Part shown: positions 32,869 to 43,468 of the stretch, in pieces
Layout: each line of letters begins with the position of its first letter
Position numbering within the stretch: position 1 is the first letter of the stretch
DNA from: Bactericera cockerelli
Taxonomy: Eukaryota; Arthropoda; Insecta; Hemiptera; Triozidae
DNA length: 64,000 nt
Direction of reading: 5' to 3'
Assembly: GCA_024516035.1 (NCBI GenBank)
Contig: CM044962.1
Location: 7,474,659-7,538,658, forward strand
The notes under the pieces: generated by a model
Told to the model about the DNA's origin: nothing
The model's database searches: none
What the model saw: the letters and a program-made list of their open reading frames with translations, nothing else
Program-made: the position numbers and the translations under genes

Positions 32869-34451
32869 CCTCTCTGACTACCTGGAGAATCTCAAGCAGA
32901 ACGTGGCAGGTCAGGGCAAGATCATGAAGCTCCCCAACCTGGTCACCCTAGAGGAGCCACCTCACGGCACCATGCCCAGCTCCTACTCCGCCGACGCGAT
33001 ATCATCCATCTACAACACCGTGCCCAAGCCATTCAAACTGGGGGCGGAGTCCACTGGCTCGGCGACCAATGAGGAGCCAGAGTTTCCCCCTCCTCCGCCC
33101 GAACTCCTGGAAGACACCCTCCCCACCCCCGCGAGCTTCTTGAAACCGCCCTCTGCTTTCATCAAGAAATCTCGCACACCTTCCCCCACCCACCACCAGG
33201 ACAAGATACATGCGCCCACTGCAATGCTAGACAACGACCACAGGACACTCCTTCAGAACAACAACAGGATCAATGCCTCTGGCGATCTTAACAAGGGCAG
33301 TGTTCTGCCCACTCTGCTAAATGAGCAATCACTGCATGGTAACTTCGTTCCACTCGCTGAGCCACCACAACCAGAGGACAAGAATGTGAAGGTTGGAGAT
33401 TTCATCCGGAGTCTCAACAGCAAAGCAAACAATGAAGCGTCTCGCACCAACAAACCGCTGAGCGGAAACATCGCCACCAATGGCAACATCAACCAGAGAA
33501 ATCCCAACAACAACGCAACGTTGCCGCAGCGATTCGAAACCAAACCGTACGAGTCCACAATCAACTCCGTGAAAATCGAATCCTTCAATCAGTTGGACGA
33601 GAAAATCAACGCGCCCAACAAAATGATGGCGAGACATCTCGACACCATCAACATGAATGCTGCGCAGAACGGAGAGCCGAGACAGGAGCTGCGGGCGATG
33701 CATCCCATGGAAGACGCGAACGCCAACACCAGCGTCCGCGTCACGAACCTGGACGACCTGATGGACGACTTGCACATCCACGCTGGCCAAGGTGACGCGC
33801 GCAGCACGGAGTGCCAGAACTTCCTGACGAAGCCACCGAGCGGCAAGACGTGCAAGCAGTGTCTGCAGGCCATCCGGTCCGGGGACCTCGCCATCTACAC
33901 GGAGAAGCTGGGAACCAAGTCCTGTGGCACCCGCAGTGCTTCGTCTGCACCACCTGCAACGAACTGCTCGTGGACCTCATGTACTTCCACTACAAGAGCA
34001 ACGTGTACTGTCTGCGTGACTACGCGCAGATGCTGGACATCCCGCGCTGTCACGCGTGCGACGAGCTCATCTTCGTGAACGAGTACACGCTGGCCGAGAA
34101 CAAGACGTTCCACGTGAAGCACTTCTGCTGCTTCCAGTGCGACAAGGAGTTATGCAACCAGTCGTACATCCCGGTCCGAGACCAGCGCCCTGGGGAACCC
34201 CGAGTAGTCACCCGTACTGCCTCGACTGCTACTACAAGAACTTCTCCAAGAAGTGTTCGACCTGCAAGCAGGTGATTGACGTGCAGGACAAGTGCATCCA
34301 GTTCAACAACGAGCACTACTGGCACATCAAAGTCGAATGCTTTGCCTGCGTCCAGTGCCGCAAGTATCTCAACAACGAGCGGTTCATCATGCAGTTTGAG
34401 AAGCCGTTCTGCTCGCGCCAGTGTGTGCTCGACTTCAGCAGTGTTGCCTAG
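32869..34451 (+). CDS. Tes: Testin exon 5 (disordered linker and three LIM domains)
   Basis: Testin is a focal-adhesion and actin-stress-fibre adaptor. This last exon completes the split Cys, ends the PET region (LSDYLENLKQN), then gives about 310 residues of low-complexity linker and LIM1 (about 33848-34030), LIM2 (34047-34220) and LIM3 (34258-34440) to a TAG. CFVC, WHPQC, CDELIFVNEYT and HVKHFCC match testin LIMs. The linker holds EFPPPPPELLEDTL (33080-33121), an Ena/VASP EVH1 ligand pattern. The frame drops by one base near 33910 (GCTGGGAACC) and near 34190 (CTGGGGAACCCC), both at G/C runs with conserved protein on each side, so consensus errors are likely. The linker is much longer than in vertebrate testin. 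Confidence 0.88.
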
Positions 34452-35262
34452 TGTACAGTGTTGCCTAGTGTACAGTGTTGCCTTGTGTACAGTGTTGCCT
34501 TGTGTACTGTGTTGCCTAGTGTACAGTGTTGCCTAGTGTACAATGTTGCCTAGTGTACTGTGTTGCCTAGTGTACAGTGTTGCCTTGTGTACTGTGTTGC
34601 CTTGTGTACTGTGTTGCCTTGTGTACTGTGTTGTCTAGTGTACAGTGTCCTCATGATGGTTGATCGCACATAGAAATATGTGGTTCAGGACGAGCCAACT
34701 TTGAAATAAAGTTGGCTCGAGACCATCACTCACCCCTCCAGCTGTAGCCAAGCTGGAGCTACAAAAACAACAGTGTACAGTGTTGCCTTGTGTACTGTGT
34801 TGCGTAGTGTACTGTGTTGCCTAGTGTACTGTGTTGCTAGTGTACTGTGTTGCGTAGTGTACAGTGTTGCTTGCCTAGTGTACTGTGTTGCCTAGTGTAC
34901 TGTGTTGCCTAATGTACTGTGTTGCGTAGTGTACTGTGTTGCCTAGTGTACTGTGTTGCCTAGTGTACTGTGTTGCCTAGTATACTGTGTTGCCTTGTGT
35001 ACTGTGTTGCCTAGTGTACTGTGTTGCCTAGTGTACAGTGTTGCCTAGTGTACTGTGTTGCATAGTGTACTGTGTTGCCTAGTGTACTGTGTTGCTAGTG
35101 TACAGTGTTGCCTTGTGTACTGTGTTGCTAGTGTACAGTGTTGCCTTGTGTACTGTGTTGCCTTGTGTACTGTGTTGCCTTGTGTACTGTGTTGCCTAGT
35201 GTACTGTGTTGCCTAATGTACACTGTGTTGCCTAGTGTACACTGTGTTGCCTAGTGTGCTCT
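34441..35262 (+). repeat. 17-bp minisatellite growing from the Testin stop codon
   Basis: About 40 units of GTGTTGCCTAGTGTACT and variants. The first unit is the end of the gene itself (AGT GTT GCC TAG), so the array was seeded from the last codons and stop. A SINE I copy (minus, 34649-34771) interrupts it. Confidence 0.95.
34649..34771 (-). repeat. SINE I inserted in the minisatellite
   Basis: CCTCATGATGGTTGATCGC to GGAGCTACAAAAACAA, the reverse of the family I start. ACAGTGT flanks both sides, but the repeat context makes the duplication ambiguous. Confidence 0.8.
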
Positions 35263-36394
35263 GTTGGTTTAGAAAACAATTTAGCATAGAATGCTGGCTG
35301 TTTAAAACAAACTGTTTATGAATGATTGTTATGTGCATAGTATTTTGTGTTCATTGGGAAATATTGCTTAGTTAAGATTGTGTGTTAGCTGTTTGAAATA
35401 CTTACTCAGTATCAAGTATTAGTAATAAAAAAAAAACTGCTTAGCTCAGTATGTTGGCTGTTTGAAATATGCTTTTTAATGTTATGTGTTGTAAATATTG
35501 CTTAGAATCGGTCACATGTTCGGAAATATTGCTTAGTTATGATTGTGTTGGCTGTTTGAAATCCGGTTAGGTATCACGAGTTGGCGATTTATAATGAGAC
35601 ATTTTAGTAAAAAGTCTAAAACTGCTTGATAATTTATGTTAGTTAATACTTTATTGGACTCAGAATTTATATTAGCAAAAGCCCATATAGATAACAGATT
35701 TTTCTTGCAGGAGGAAAAAAAATCTTAGAACTTGAAACCTGCCCGCCCGCTAGTGAAAATTTAAATATCGAATTTATTTATTTTTCTAAATTTGTTGTGA
35801 TTTTTGGACTTGTCATTAATGTAACGTAATTTTATGTGTTTTGATATAAGTGTACACAATCATTTTATATTGACTTAAGTTTTACAACTTGTCGAAGTGC
35901 CAAATTTAATTGCAATCAAAAATAATTTTACATTCCATTTTTTTTTGCTTTTGTGTGCCTTTTTCTGAATGTATACGAGCTATAATTTTACAGGGTTATT
36001 TTTTTGTACACAGATTCATTTGAGACCACTCGAGTGTTCTAAACGGATCTTTGTGTTGATTTTCTGCCACATACCTATAATTTTTTTTACATTTTAATTT
36101 ATTTATTTATTTTTAAGTGCAATACAAAACAGATGTATGTCAATTACAATGAAATTTGACATACACCCAATGACATTATAATACACTGTGATGTTTTCCC
36201 TGTGATAATAACCACAGGGTAAGGCATGTTTTCCCATAAATTACTTAAACTCTTATGAGGCATGTCTTTCGTTGCTCAGAGAATACTATCTATGGTTATA
36301 TTTTTAAAGTTCAATTTTGACATAGGTACAGGTCCATATATACTTTATGTATCCTTTTTATTATATTTTTGACATTGAATATTGCTAATAATAT
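35263..36394 (+). other. Tes: Probable Testin 3' UTR and flank
   Basis: AT-rich, with a degenerate repeated phrase (TTGGCTGTTTGAAAT at about 35455 and 35550; ATATTGCTTAG several times). No coding signal. Several AATAAA-like words; the true cleavage site cannot be fixed. Confidence 0.4.
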
Positions 36395-36600
36395 CACTCT
36401 AGTGGAAAGTAACCATCAGGCGAGGTTAATGCTCAAAGCATTTTCTACCACCTAACCCTCAGTCTTATTATTATGTTGTCACAAACTCAAATTAATGAGG
36501 AAAAATTCATGCGCTGGGTGGATTCGAACCAACGGATCCCTACGCTACCTGGATTACCAGACTAGCGCGTTAACCAGTTGACTACCACTACATTAAATTA
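36395..36600 (-). repeat. SINE family C, minus strand
   Basis: Minus strand: AGTGGTAGTCAACTGGTTAA (A box), TTGGTTCGAATCCACCC (B box), family C tail. Confidence 0.78.
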
Positions 36601-37094
36601 TTATTATGAAAAGCCCACCTCAAGGTTTGAAAAAAGGTTGAGTGAAGGAAGATTCATATTAAAAATCCGTTTACAACATTGAAGGAACTCGTATATTTTT
36701 ATAAACATATTTTCTTTAAACAAACAAAATATTTATTTATTTAAAAATTTGAAACGCTAAGTGCCAATTATTTGATATTATATTCTAGCTAAGAATGCAA
36801 AGAAAAAAACTCATGTGCCACATTGACCTATATCATGCATTCCTACTTCATTCGTAATGTATTTCATATTAAAAAAAAAACAATTACTTGCTTATTTTGT
36901 GGCTTTCTTATTATTAAATATTTTGATTCCGTAGATTTTGATATTTTATGAAAACCTACATAAGCCTTTGTCAGTTATCGCATGCCAAAATGTTTGTGTA
37001 GGTGTAGACAGTACCATTTAAAAACAGTATTTAATTATATTATTTATACTAAAGTTTTTTGTTTAGGTATAAAAAAAAAGAAAAAAAAGGTATT
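36601..37094. other. Intergenic, nothing recognised
   Basis: AT-rich sequence between SINEs; no frame or structure worth naming. Confidence 0.4.
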
Positions 37095-37262
37095 TGTGCC
37101 CCGAACCGCTTTCGCATTACTTCAGAGCACTTTACCTTTACATCCATGCCATTCCGGAAACGAAAAAACTCGGTCAGAATTTTCCGCTCCTGCCGGGATT
37201 CGAACCCGCAACCTCCGGGTCAGCAACCAATGCTCTAAACCACTGAGCCACGGAGGTCGGCT
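37095..37262 (-). repeat. SINE family H, minus strand
   Basis: Minus strand: GCCGACCTCCGTGGCTCAGT (A box), GCGGGTTCGAATCCCGGC (B box), AAAATTCTGACCGAG, then CCGGAATGGCATGGATGTAA. Relatives at 40850 and 57250. Confidence 0.8.
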
Positions 37263-37339
37263 ATACTTAGCAAAACACTTTTTTTTAAACCATAATTATA
37301 AGTTGATGTATTTACACGTCTGTTGTCCCGTAGAAAGTC

Positions 37340-37520
37340 TGTTAGTCTTACTTGTCTTGTGGAAGGTCACGCGTTCGAGTCCCAGAGCCGACGGAAAAAT
37401 TACCTCTACCTTCCGGTGCGCTCGTGTCGACCCAGCACCTAATTGTGAAGTGTGACTTCTCACCCTTCAGACGGGAGTCATACCCGTTGAATGGCTACGA
37501 TATAAAAAAGACTAAAACAC
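37340..37520 (+). repeat. SINE family D, diverged
   Basis: GGAAGGTCACGCGTTCGAGTC followed by TACCTTCCGGTGCGCTCGTG and CAGCACCTAATTGTGAAG. Head partly lost. Confidence 0.65.
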
Positions 37521-38009
37521 TTATCTTGTAAAAAAAAAAAAATTGACAGGACTCATCAGGATTAGATTCAATGTAAGCCATTTGTAAGCCCCAATGTAAG
37601 CCATTTGTATGGTTGAAGCCATCCTATACCATCAAAATCACCCTAAATTATCAAAATCACCACCCTTTAATTAACAATATTTTCATCTTGACTATCCAAG
37701 TGACCCTTGTCTTTTAAATTTATCGCCTTCTTATAAAATGCATTGATGAGCGTTTGTTTGTTTGATTTTTATTTACTTTTTTTTTATGCATATCGGCAGC
37801 TTATTTTTCGCTTATTTGTTACAATAGATTATATTTTTGTTTATCCACATTGTATTTATAAATAGAGTTAACATTCCTGATACACAATAAAGCGTAAAGG
37901 ATTCTAAAAATCTTGTTGCTAGTATAACTCATTTGTTATTATTTGTTACTATTTTTATAAATAATTTTTTTATATATAAAAAATAAACTGTATTATTATA
38001 AAGAGGAGT
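37521..38009. other. Intergenic, nothing recognised
   Basis: AT-rich, no repeat match or coding signal seen. Confidence 0.35.
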
Positions 38010-38150
38010 AGTCACCGTGGCCGAGTGAGTTACAAACAACTGTAACCAAATTTTGAATACAAATTTTTTGTCGGCGCGGGGGTTCGAACCCGGGACCTTC
38101 CGCATGGCAAGCGAGTGCTTAGCCACTAAGCTGTTTATGCGCTCAGTGGT
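38010..38150 (-). repeat. SINE family D, tRNA-Gly-like head
   Basis: Minus strand: CACTCGCTTGCCATGCGGAA, whose loop CTTGCCA carries a GCC (Gly) anticodon, then CCCGGGTTCGAACCCCCGC. The tail reads TTGTATTCAAAATTTGGTTA. Confidence 0.75.
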
Positions 38151-38194
38151 TAAGGTTAAGGTTTTACCCTTCAAGCGTTGGAAGCTTACAAACC

Positions 38195-38335
38195 GACTTC
38201 AGTAGCTTCATCGATAAGGCGCCGGACTTGTAACCTGGAGGTCGGTGGTTCAAGTCCTGGTTTCAGCATAGATTTAGCAAAGCGAGTTTGAGTTGTTGTG
38301 ATATCACGAAAGTAATTAACACAAATATGATAACT
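38195..38335 (+). repeat. SINE family E, tRNA-Thr-like head
   Basis: CAGTAGCTTCATCGATAAGG (A-box side), GGACTTGTAACCTGGAGG, GGTGGTTCAAGTCC; tail GAGTTGTTGTGATATCACG. Confidence 0.78.
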
Positions 38336-38514
38336 CAAAAAAAAACATACAAACCAGCTACTCAAATGTCATCCATCCTGCCTGGGTCGGGACTAGTCAG
38401 CATCTCGAGGGGTCTCCAATCTGAATGGTCACCGATCCGAGTCCTAGCCTCCTCGCTGGACGTGAACTTCATTAACAGAATGCTCAACTTCTATTAAATG
38501 GCTTAAAAATGGCG

Positions 38515-38720
38515 TCTGTCCCGGTAGGTCAGTGGTAAAGGTGGCACTTTCTGAATCCAGAGGTTTCAGAGGTCGCGGGTTCGAACCCCAGCCGGGACAT
38601 GACAAGTTATCCTCCCATTTGGGATTATTACCACATAATAATACGTCTTGGCCTTACTGCTGGAATAATGGGACTCATTAGTCCTAGTCGGGCAGTATAA
38701 ATAAGGCGATATTATTATTA
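38515..38720 (+). repeat. SINE family F, full length
   Basis: TGTCCCGGTAGGTCAGTGG, GCGGGTTCGAACCCCAGCC, ATGACAAGTTATCCTCCC, then TAATACGTCTTGGCCTTAC and GCAGTATAAATAAGGCGAT. Confidence 0.85.
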
Positions 38721-38791
38721 TATAGAAATAGCCCAAGTTCTCATGATGGTTGATCGCTGCTTGAGCCTGCTGGTTACTACAACAACAAGAA

Positions 38792-39030
38792 CTGATGCGC
38801 CAGCGTCGATGGCGCGTTGAATGCACCGGTTCTCGTTGGATCACCGAAGTTAAGCAACGTCCAGCGAGGTGAAGACTTCGTGATGCTGGCATTCCGGCCC
38901 AACCCAGGCTGGGTGAGGTCAATGTGGGTGGCACGTTTGTAAGTTTCCTGCGAATGGAGGGTAACACCCCCCCCCCGTGATATGACCATGCAGTTGAAAG
39001 CGACGTTAAAAACCAAAAAAAAAAAAAAAG
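38792..39030 (+). repeat. 5S rRNA-derived SINE with the family A core
   Basis: GCCAGCGTCGATGGCGCG, GTTCTCGTTGGATCACCGAA and GTTAAGCAACGTC follow the 5' two-thirds of insect 5S rRNA, including internal-promoter box A. Downstream the core ACCCAGGCTGGGTGAGGT and CCTGCGAATGGAGGGTAA is shared with tRNA-headed SINE A. It ends GCGACGTTAAAAACC plus poly-A. Confidence 0.85.
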
Positions 39031-39111
39031 AACTAAAGCATTCAACGTGCCATCGAGGCGATGGCGACGCGACGTTGTACTCCTGTTTATCCAGGCTCAG
39101 CTGGACTGTAA

Positions 39112-39305
39112 TTTATTGTTGTTGTTTACTTTATTAGAATTTAACGTCGTTTTTCAACTGCATGGTCATACAAGACGGGGGGTTTTACCCTCCATTCGCA
39201 GGAAACTTACAAACCTGCCACCCACATTGACCTCACCCAGCCTGGGTTGGGCCGGAATGCCAGCATCACGAAGTCTTCACCTCGCTGGACGTTGCTTAAC
39301 TTAGG
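39112..39305 (-). repeat. 5S-derived SINE, 5'-truncated, minus strand
   Basis: Minus strand: begins in box A (AAGTTAAGCAACGTCCAG), passes through the core and ends in the TTAACGTCGT complement. A shorter third copy lies at about 39405-39470. Confidence 0.8.
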
Positions 39306-39474
39306 ACATTAAAAATACGGGAAAAGTTCTAAAATATTACGCTATCCACTAAAATTGTGATAATAACACTACAAAATACATTTATTATTCTTTTTTTTTT
39401 TTTAAGTGGGGTTTAACGTCGCTTTCAACTGCCATGGTCATATCACGACGGGGGTTTTACCCTCCTATTATTCT

Positions 39475-39920
39475 TTAATTTACAGTATACGGTGAATGCT
39501 CTCGACAATTTAAAAAATATATAATAAAAGAGTCAATAAATAAAAAATAAAAATATTTGAAAAATATCTAATAAAAAATTGTAACTAAAATTATTAAAAT
39601 AAACAGAACACTAAAAGATCTACGGTAACATAAAATAAACAACCAAATTAAAAAAAAATGCTCAACATTTTTACGAATGAAAATTTAAAAGAAAAATGGT
39701 AAACCAGAAATAATATTTTGGAAACGAAAAACAATGATTATTAAAAATAACACTTTGGAAAAAAAAACTACAAAATAAACAACGATTCTATCAAGGAACT
39801 AATGAAAATTTCAGAACAATAAAAAACAAAAGTTTCACTAAATTAAAACAAAACACCGATATTGTTTTAGCTACAGCTGGGAGGAGTAATGGTCTCCAGC
39901 CAACTTCTTAAAAAAAAAAG
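39475..39920. other. Intergenic A-rich sequence
   Basis: A-rich, with a short SINE I scrap at about 39868-39905. Nothing coding. Confidence 0.4.
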
Positions 39921-39924
39921 AAAA

Positions 39925-40229
39925 AAAAAAGACGAGTGTTTCACAGCCGTTTTTTTTTTATTTCGTGGCCATGAAACAGGAGCTACTGTAGACACTTGTG
40001 GTCTGTGTTGTAGCCTGCCCATTCCGTAGTATGCCTCCCCTCTGAGGGCGAGAAGTGACACAATACTTCCCATTTAGTTGCTGGGTCAACACGAGCGCAC
40101 CGGAAGGTATGCCTTACAAACAGCTGTAATCAAATTTTGAATACAAATTTTTGTCGACGCCGGGGTTCGAACCCGGGACCTTCCGCATGGCAAGCGAGTG
40201 CTTAACCACTGAGCTATTCGTGCGCTCAA
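39925..40229 (-). repeat. SINE family D, full length, tRNA-Gly-like
   Basis: Minus strand from GAGCGCACGAATAGCTCAG through CTCGCTTGCCATGCGGAAGG and GGGTTCGAACCCC to the tail CCCATTCCGTAG complement and a block ending GGCTGTGAAACACTC. Confidence 0.82.
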
Positions 40230-40849
40230 AGCCAACTTCAGTTGAAAGTTGGCTGATTCTGAACTACATATTTCTATGTGTTCTACTGTAGAGTAAAGCT
40301 GAAACTCCTTCACATTATGAATAAAAATCGTAAAAACTTCTAAAATAAAATGATATATCAGTAAAGTATAGTACAGTGTACAGTAACTCAAAATACAGAA
40401 GTATTATTAGTTTGCTGCCTTGGTATGGATTTGGTTTTCGAGTTTCTATGCGTGAAACCTGGAACCCTTGTCTCGTATTTTAAACTTAATGTATTTTACA
40501 AATGCTTTAAAAAATAACTATAAATAATAATCAATGAATAAAATAAACAAAAAAGTGAGTAACGGGGGAAACATAAATCAACAAAAAAGCATATAAAGAT
40601 ATATGAAAAAACTAAATTATAAATAAACATCGTTGGTATTTTCGCTATAAAATATGAATGTGTATGATTTGACTTAGTTGCTAGCCTTAAATTACATAAT
40701 ATTATGGAGGAACTATTAAATTACAATAGACAAAAATTGTACAATATGGAAGTAATGGTCAATTTCTGTTTCCAAAAGAGATTAGAAAAAAAGCGGACCA
40801 TTTTTGTGAACTTTAGTAGATAGTCTTGTTCAGGCTTTTGGATCAATGA
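40230..40849. other. Intergenic, nothing recognised
   Basis: Small SINE I scrap at its start, then AT-rich sequence. Confidence 0.35.
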
Positions 40850-41010
40850 AAGAAAACCGCTTTACGAGCATTGCTTGCTGATCCGGAGGTTACGAATCCC
40901 GGCCGGAGGAAAATTCTGACCGAGATGCTTCTTCTCTGCAATAGCATGGATCTAAAGGTAAAGTGCCCAGAAGTAATGCGAAAGCCGTTCCGGGGCACAA
41001 GTAACATTTG
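40850..41010 (+). repeat. SINE family H, 5'-truncated
   Basis: GAGCATTGCTTGCTGATCCGG, GGAAAATTCTGACCGAG, GATCTAAAGGTAAAGTGCC, ending GTTCCGGGGCACAAG. Confidence 0.7.
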
Positions 41011-41039
41011 TTTTTTTTTGTTTTTTTGTTAACAAATAT

Positions 41040-41165
41040 AGTCTGGCTGGGGGACTATAAACAGGGAGTAGACCAGCAGTCTGGCTGAGGGACTATAAAC
41101 AGGGAGTAGACCAGCAGTCTGGCTGGGGGACTATAAACAGGGAGTAGACCGGCATTGGCTTGGTT
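41040..41165 (+). repeat. 38-bp tandem repeat, 3 units
   Basis: GTCTGGCTGGGGGACTATAA plus ACAGGGAGTAGACCAGCA repeated three times. The same words occur singly at 16785 and 22535, so this motif is dispersed. Confidence 0.85.
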
Positions 41166-41367
41166 CTGGGGGCCCTTGTCAATTATTAGCCTCCTTGTAA
41201 AGACAGTGGTAGAAGTGCTGAGTCATTCCTTCACTGTCTGGCTACCATCGTTCACGATGACGCCACTCTATGATATGATGATAACAAATTATAAATACAA
41301 ATTCTTGTACGCTCTGAGGTTCGAACCGGGGCTCTTCCGCATGGTCAGCAATAATCTCACCCCTGAT

Positions 41368-41631
41368 GTTGTTGTTGTTGTAGCCAGCTTGGCTACAGCT
41401 GGAGGATTGAGTGATGGTCTCCAGCCAACTTTATTTCAAAGTTGGCTCGTCCTGAACCACATATTTCTATGTGCGATCAACCATCATGAGGACATAGACT
41501 TTTCTTTATAAGCCATTAAACCCTTAGGAAACTGCAAGCTAGCCTGGCTTGTAAGGGTTGGCTAGTCTGTTGTCTGTTTATAGTCCTCTAGCGAGACACT
41601 GGTCTTCTCCCTGTTTAACGTCCCCCAGCCA
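41368..41631 (+). repeat. SINE family I, full length with 11-bp target duplication
   Basis: Flanked by TCACCCCTGAT at 41357-41367 and 41632-41642. Starts GTTGTTGTTGTTGTAGCCAG and ends GTCCCCCAGCCA. Confidence 0.88.
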
Positions 41632-41716
41632 TCACCCCTGATCCTGATGGTTTCTAGGTTTGAAGAACGAGGACACAGCTGCTTGAGCGTGTAGGCAACT
41701 TCACTCGACGGTCTCT

Positions 41717-42077
41717 CAGGGCGGAATTAATAGACAAATTTTACATCACAAGTCAATGCTAAGCGTCGGGTTTGCCTATCTTACACAATATGCAATAATA
41801 ATAATAATAATAACACTCTTTAGTGGAAGGTAACCACCAGGCGAGGTTAATGCTCAAGGCATTTTCTACCACCTAACCCTCAGAGTCTTATTATTATGTG
41901 GTCACAAACTCAAATGAATAAGGAAAAATTCATGCACTGGGTGGGATTCGAACCAACGGATCCCTACGCTACCTGGGTTTCCAGACTAGCGCGTTAACCA
42001 CTTGACTACCAATGCACGCAATCCGTGACTTAGCGCCACAGAGGTATTACAAAAACGTCTATTCATTTCGCCCTCAG
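41717..42077 (+). mobile_element. PIF-type MITE interrupted by SINE C (minus)
   Basis: GGGCGGAATTAATAGAC at the left and CGTCTATTCATTTCGCCC at the right, flanked by TCA. SINE C in minus orientation (about 41800-42015) sits between the two halves. Confidence 0.82.
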
Positions 42078-42098
42078 TCTCTCACGCCAGCAGGACTC

Positions 42099-42230
42099 TC
42101 ACTCGACGGGGTTGAGGTTCGATTCCAGCTCGTTGGCATCTTTCATCCACTGGTCTATCTCGGACCGGTACATGCGCCGCTGTAGTACCTCTCGGTTCCG
42201 GGGTCGACACCCGACGAACGTAGCGATTCC
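42099..42230 (-). CDS. TPC1: Two-pore channel 1, last exon
   Basis: The C-terminal 43 residues follow a CCCCCCGCAG acceptor in phase 0: GIATFVGCRPRNREVLQ, then RRMYRSEIDQWMKDANELE, stop TGA. RRMYRSEIDQW resembles the cytosolic tail of animal TPC1, endolysosomal NAADP/PI(3,5)P2-linked cation channels. Phase agrees with the previous exon. The gene is convergent with Testin. Confidence 0.8.
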   Translation of the reverse strand, partial: GIATFVGCRPRNREVLQRRMYRSEIDQWMKDANELESNLNPVE

Positions 42231-42239
42231 CTGCGGGGG

Positions 42240-42954
42240 GAGGAGAGGAAATAAATGTATTTAATGACGTGTTAAATTTATTTAACCCACTGTCTACCAA
42301 GCCATTTTTATGAAACTTGCCCTGGGGACCAAGGGTATTTTATTTAAAACCAAGAAAAATGTCAATTTGAGGGAAAAAAGTATACTGTTTAAAAAATATC
42401 ATAACTTTGTGAGTTTTCAACATTTGCAAAAACCAGACATAACTGGCCATTCCTCAGAGACCAGAGAATATTTTACGCATTTAACATACATTGATCTGTG
42501 TAGCACTATTGTTACCCAGGCTCTAGAAGTCGGGACGACGTGTCTAGCATATATGCAACCCCGGTACCCCAGGCAATACCAGTGTCTTGCAAATGTGCTA
42601 CCCATGGTAGGCAATGGGTTAATGAACTTTTGCAAATATTGCACATCGTTCGGTTTGGATCAGGGAATTCTTCTAGGCTAAGTTATATCTCCCTACGATT
42701 AAGCTACAAGGAGTAAGGACAGAAAATAGATGGATAATGCAAAAAAAATTCACGGTTTTTGACTTAATTGACATTTTGTCTTGAAATTTGTCACGACGGC
42801 CAATCAACTCAATGGGAGAAAGTTTTAGGTAAGCTTTCATTTGACATATCGATCACGAAATTTCGATGATCCATTATTGAGCTACGCCGGGTAAGGACAG
42901 AAAATAGATGGGCGACAAAAAATATTCACGTTTTTTTAAATATCGAAATGACAT

Positions 42955-42958
<4 letters not shown>
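42240..42958. other. TPC1: TPC1 last intron, 3' part
   Basis: Two short diverged direct repeats with GTAAGGACAGAAAATAGATG (about 42712 and 42890) bracket AT-rich sequence. Apparent small frames are not supported. Confidence 0.45.
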
Positions 42959-43004
<46 letters not shown>

Positions 43005-43045
43005 AATGGGTGGGTGGGTGTGTGTCTGTGTATGGTGTGATGTGT
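42959..43045. repeat. (GT)n microsatellite
   Basis: Pure GT for about 42 bp followed by impure GGTG/GTGT sequence. Frames read through it are artefacts. Confidence 0.95.
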
Positions 43046-43258
43046 GTGCGTTGTGTGTGTTTGATGGGCTGGCGAAGCGGCGGATGTAACCCGCTAGTTG
43101 TAAATATAGATAAAATAATAAAATTATTATTATAGTAAGCTTTATTAGGTAGAACAAAAATATATACAGTAAAATACAATGAAATTAAAAAGGAAAATTA
43201 AATAGATTAAGCAAAGAAACAAGAACAAAAAGAGAAATAAGCTAAAGTCCTACCTGTA

Positions 43259-43452
43259 GGGCGGGGTTGTTGCCTGTGGCAATCTCTTCCACCCAACACT
43301 TATAGGTTTACCGTCTCGCTTGCTAGTCTCCCGCTTATACTGGATGTGGAAGCGGGAAGCCTCTAGCACGCTGGCTACCACAATGGTAAGCACCACCATT
43401 GTGAGGGCGGGGTTATTGCCTGTGGCAATCTCTTCCACCCAACCCTTGAAGA
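43259..43452 (-). pseudogene. Copied TPC1 S6-exon fragment between direct repeats
   Basis: About 98 bp (43309-43406, minus) repeat the 3' half of the 51115-51281 exon (TMVVLTIVVASVLEASRF...) including GTAAAC in place of the donor. It is flanked on both sides by a 46-bp direct repeat (GGGCGGGGTT ... CTCTTCCACCCAAC) at 43259-43305 and about 43407-43452. It lies in the last TPC1 intron and would not splice in frame. Confidence 0.75.
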
Positions 43453-43468
43453 TAAAATAAAGACCTAC

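Noticed and set aside
37929..38174. Frames containing SNPRADKK- or FEPRTSGISR-like peptides across the window
   Set aside because: They are translations of SINE B-box regions and recur wherever those SINEs lie.
38792..38890. A true 5S rRNA gene
   Set aside because: The 3' third of 5S, including a proper box C and terminator, is replaced by SINE core sequence.
42874..43179. Cys/Val- or His/Thr-repeat frames around 42959
   Set aside because: Translations of a (GT)n microsatellite.
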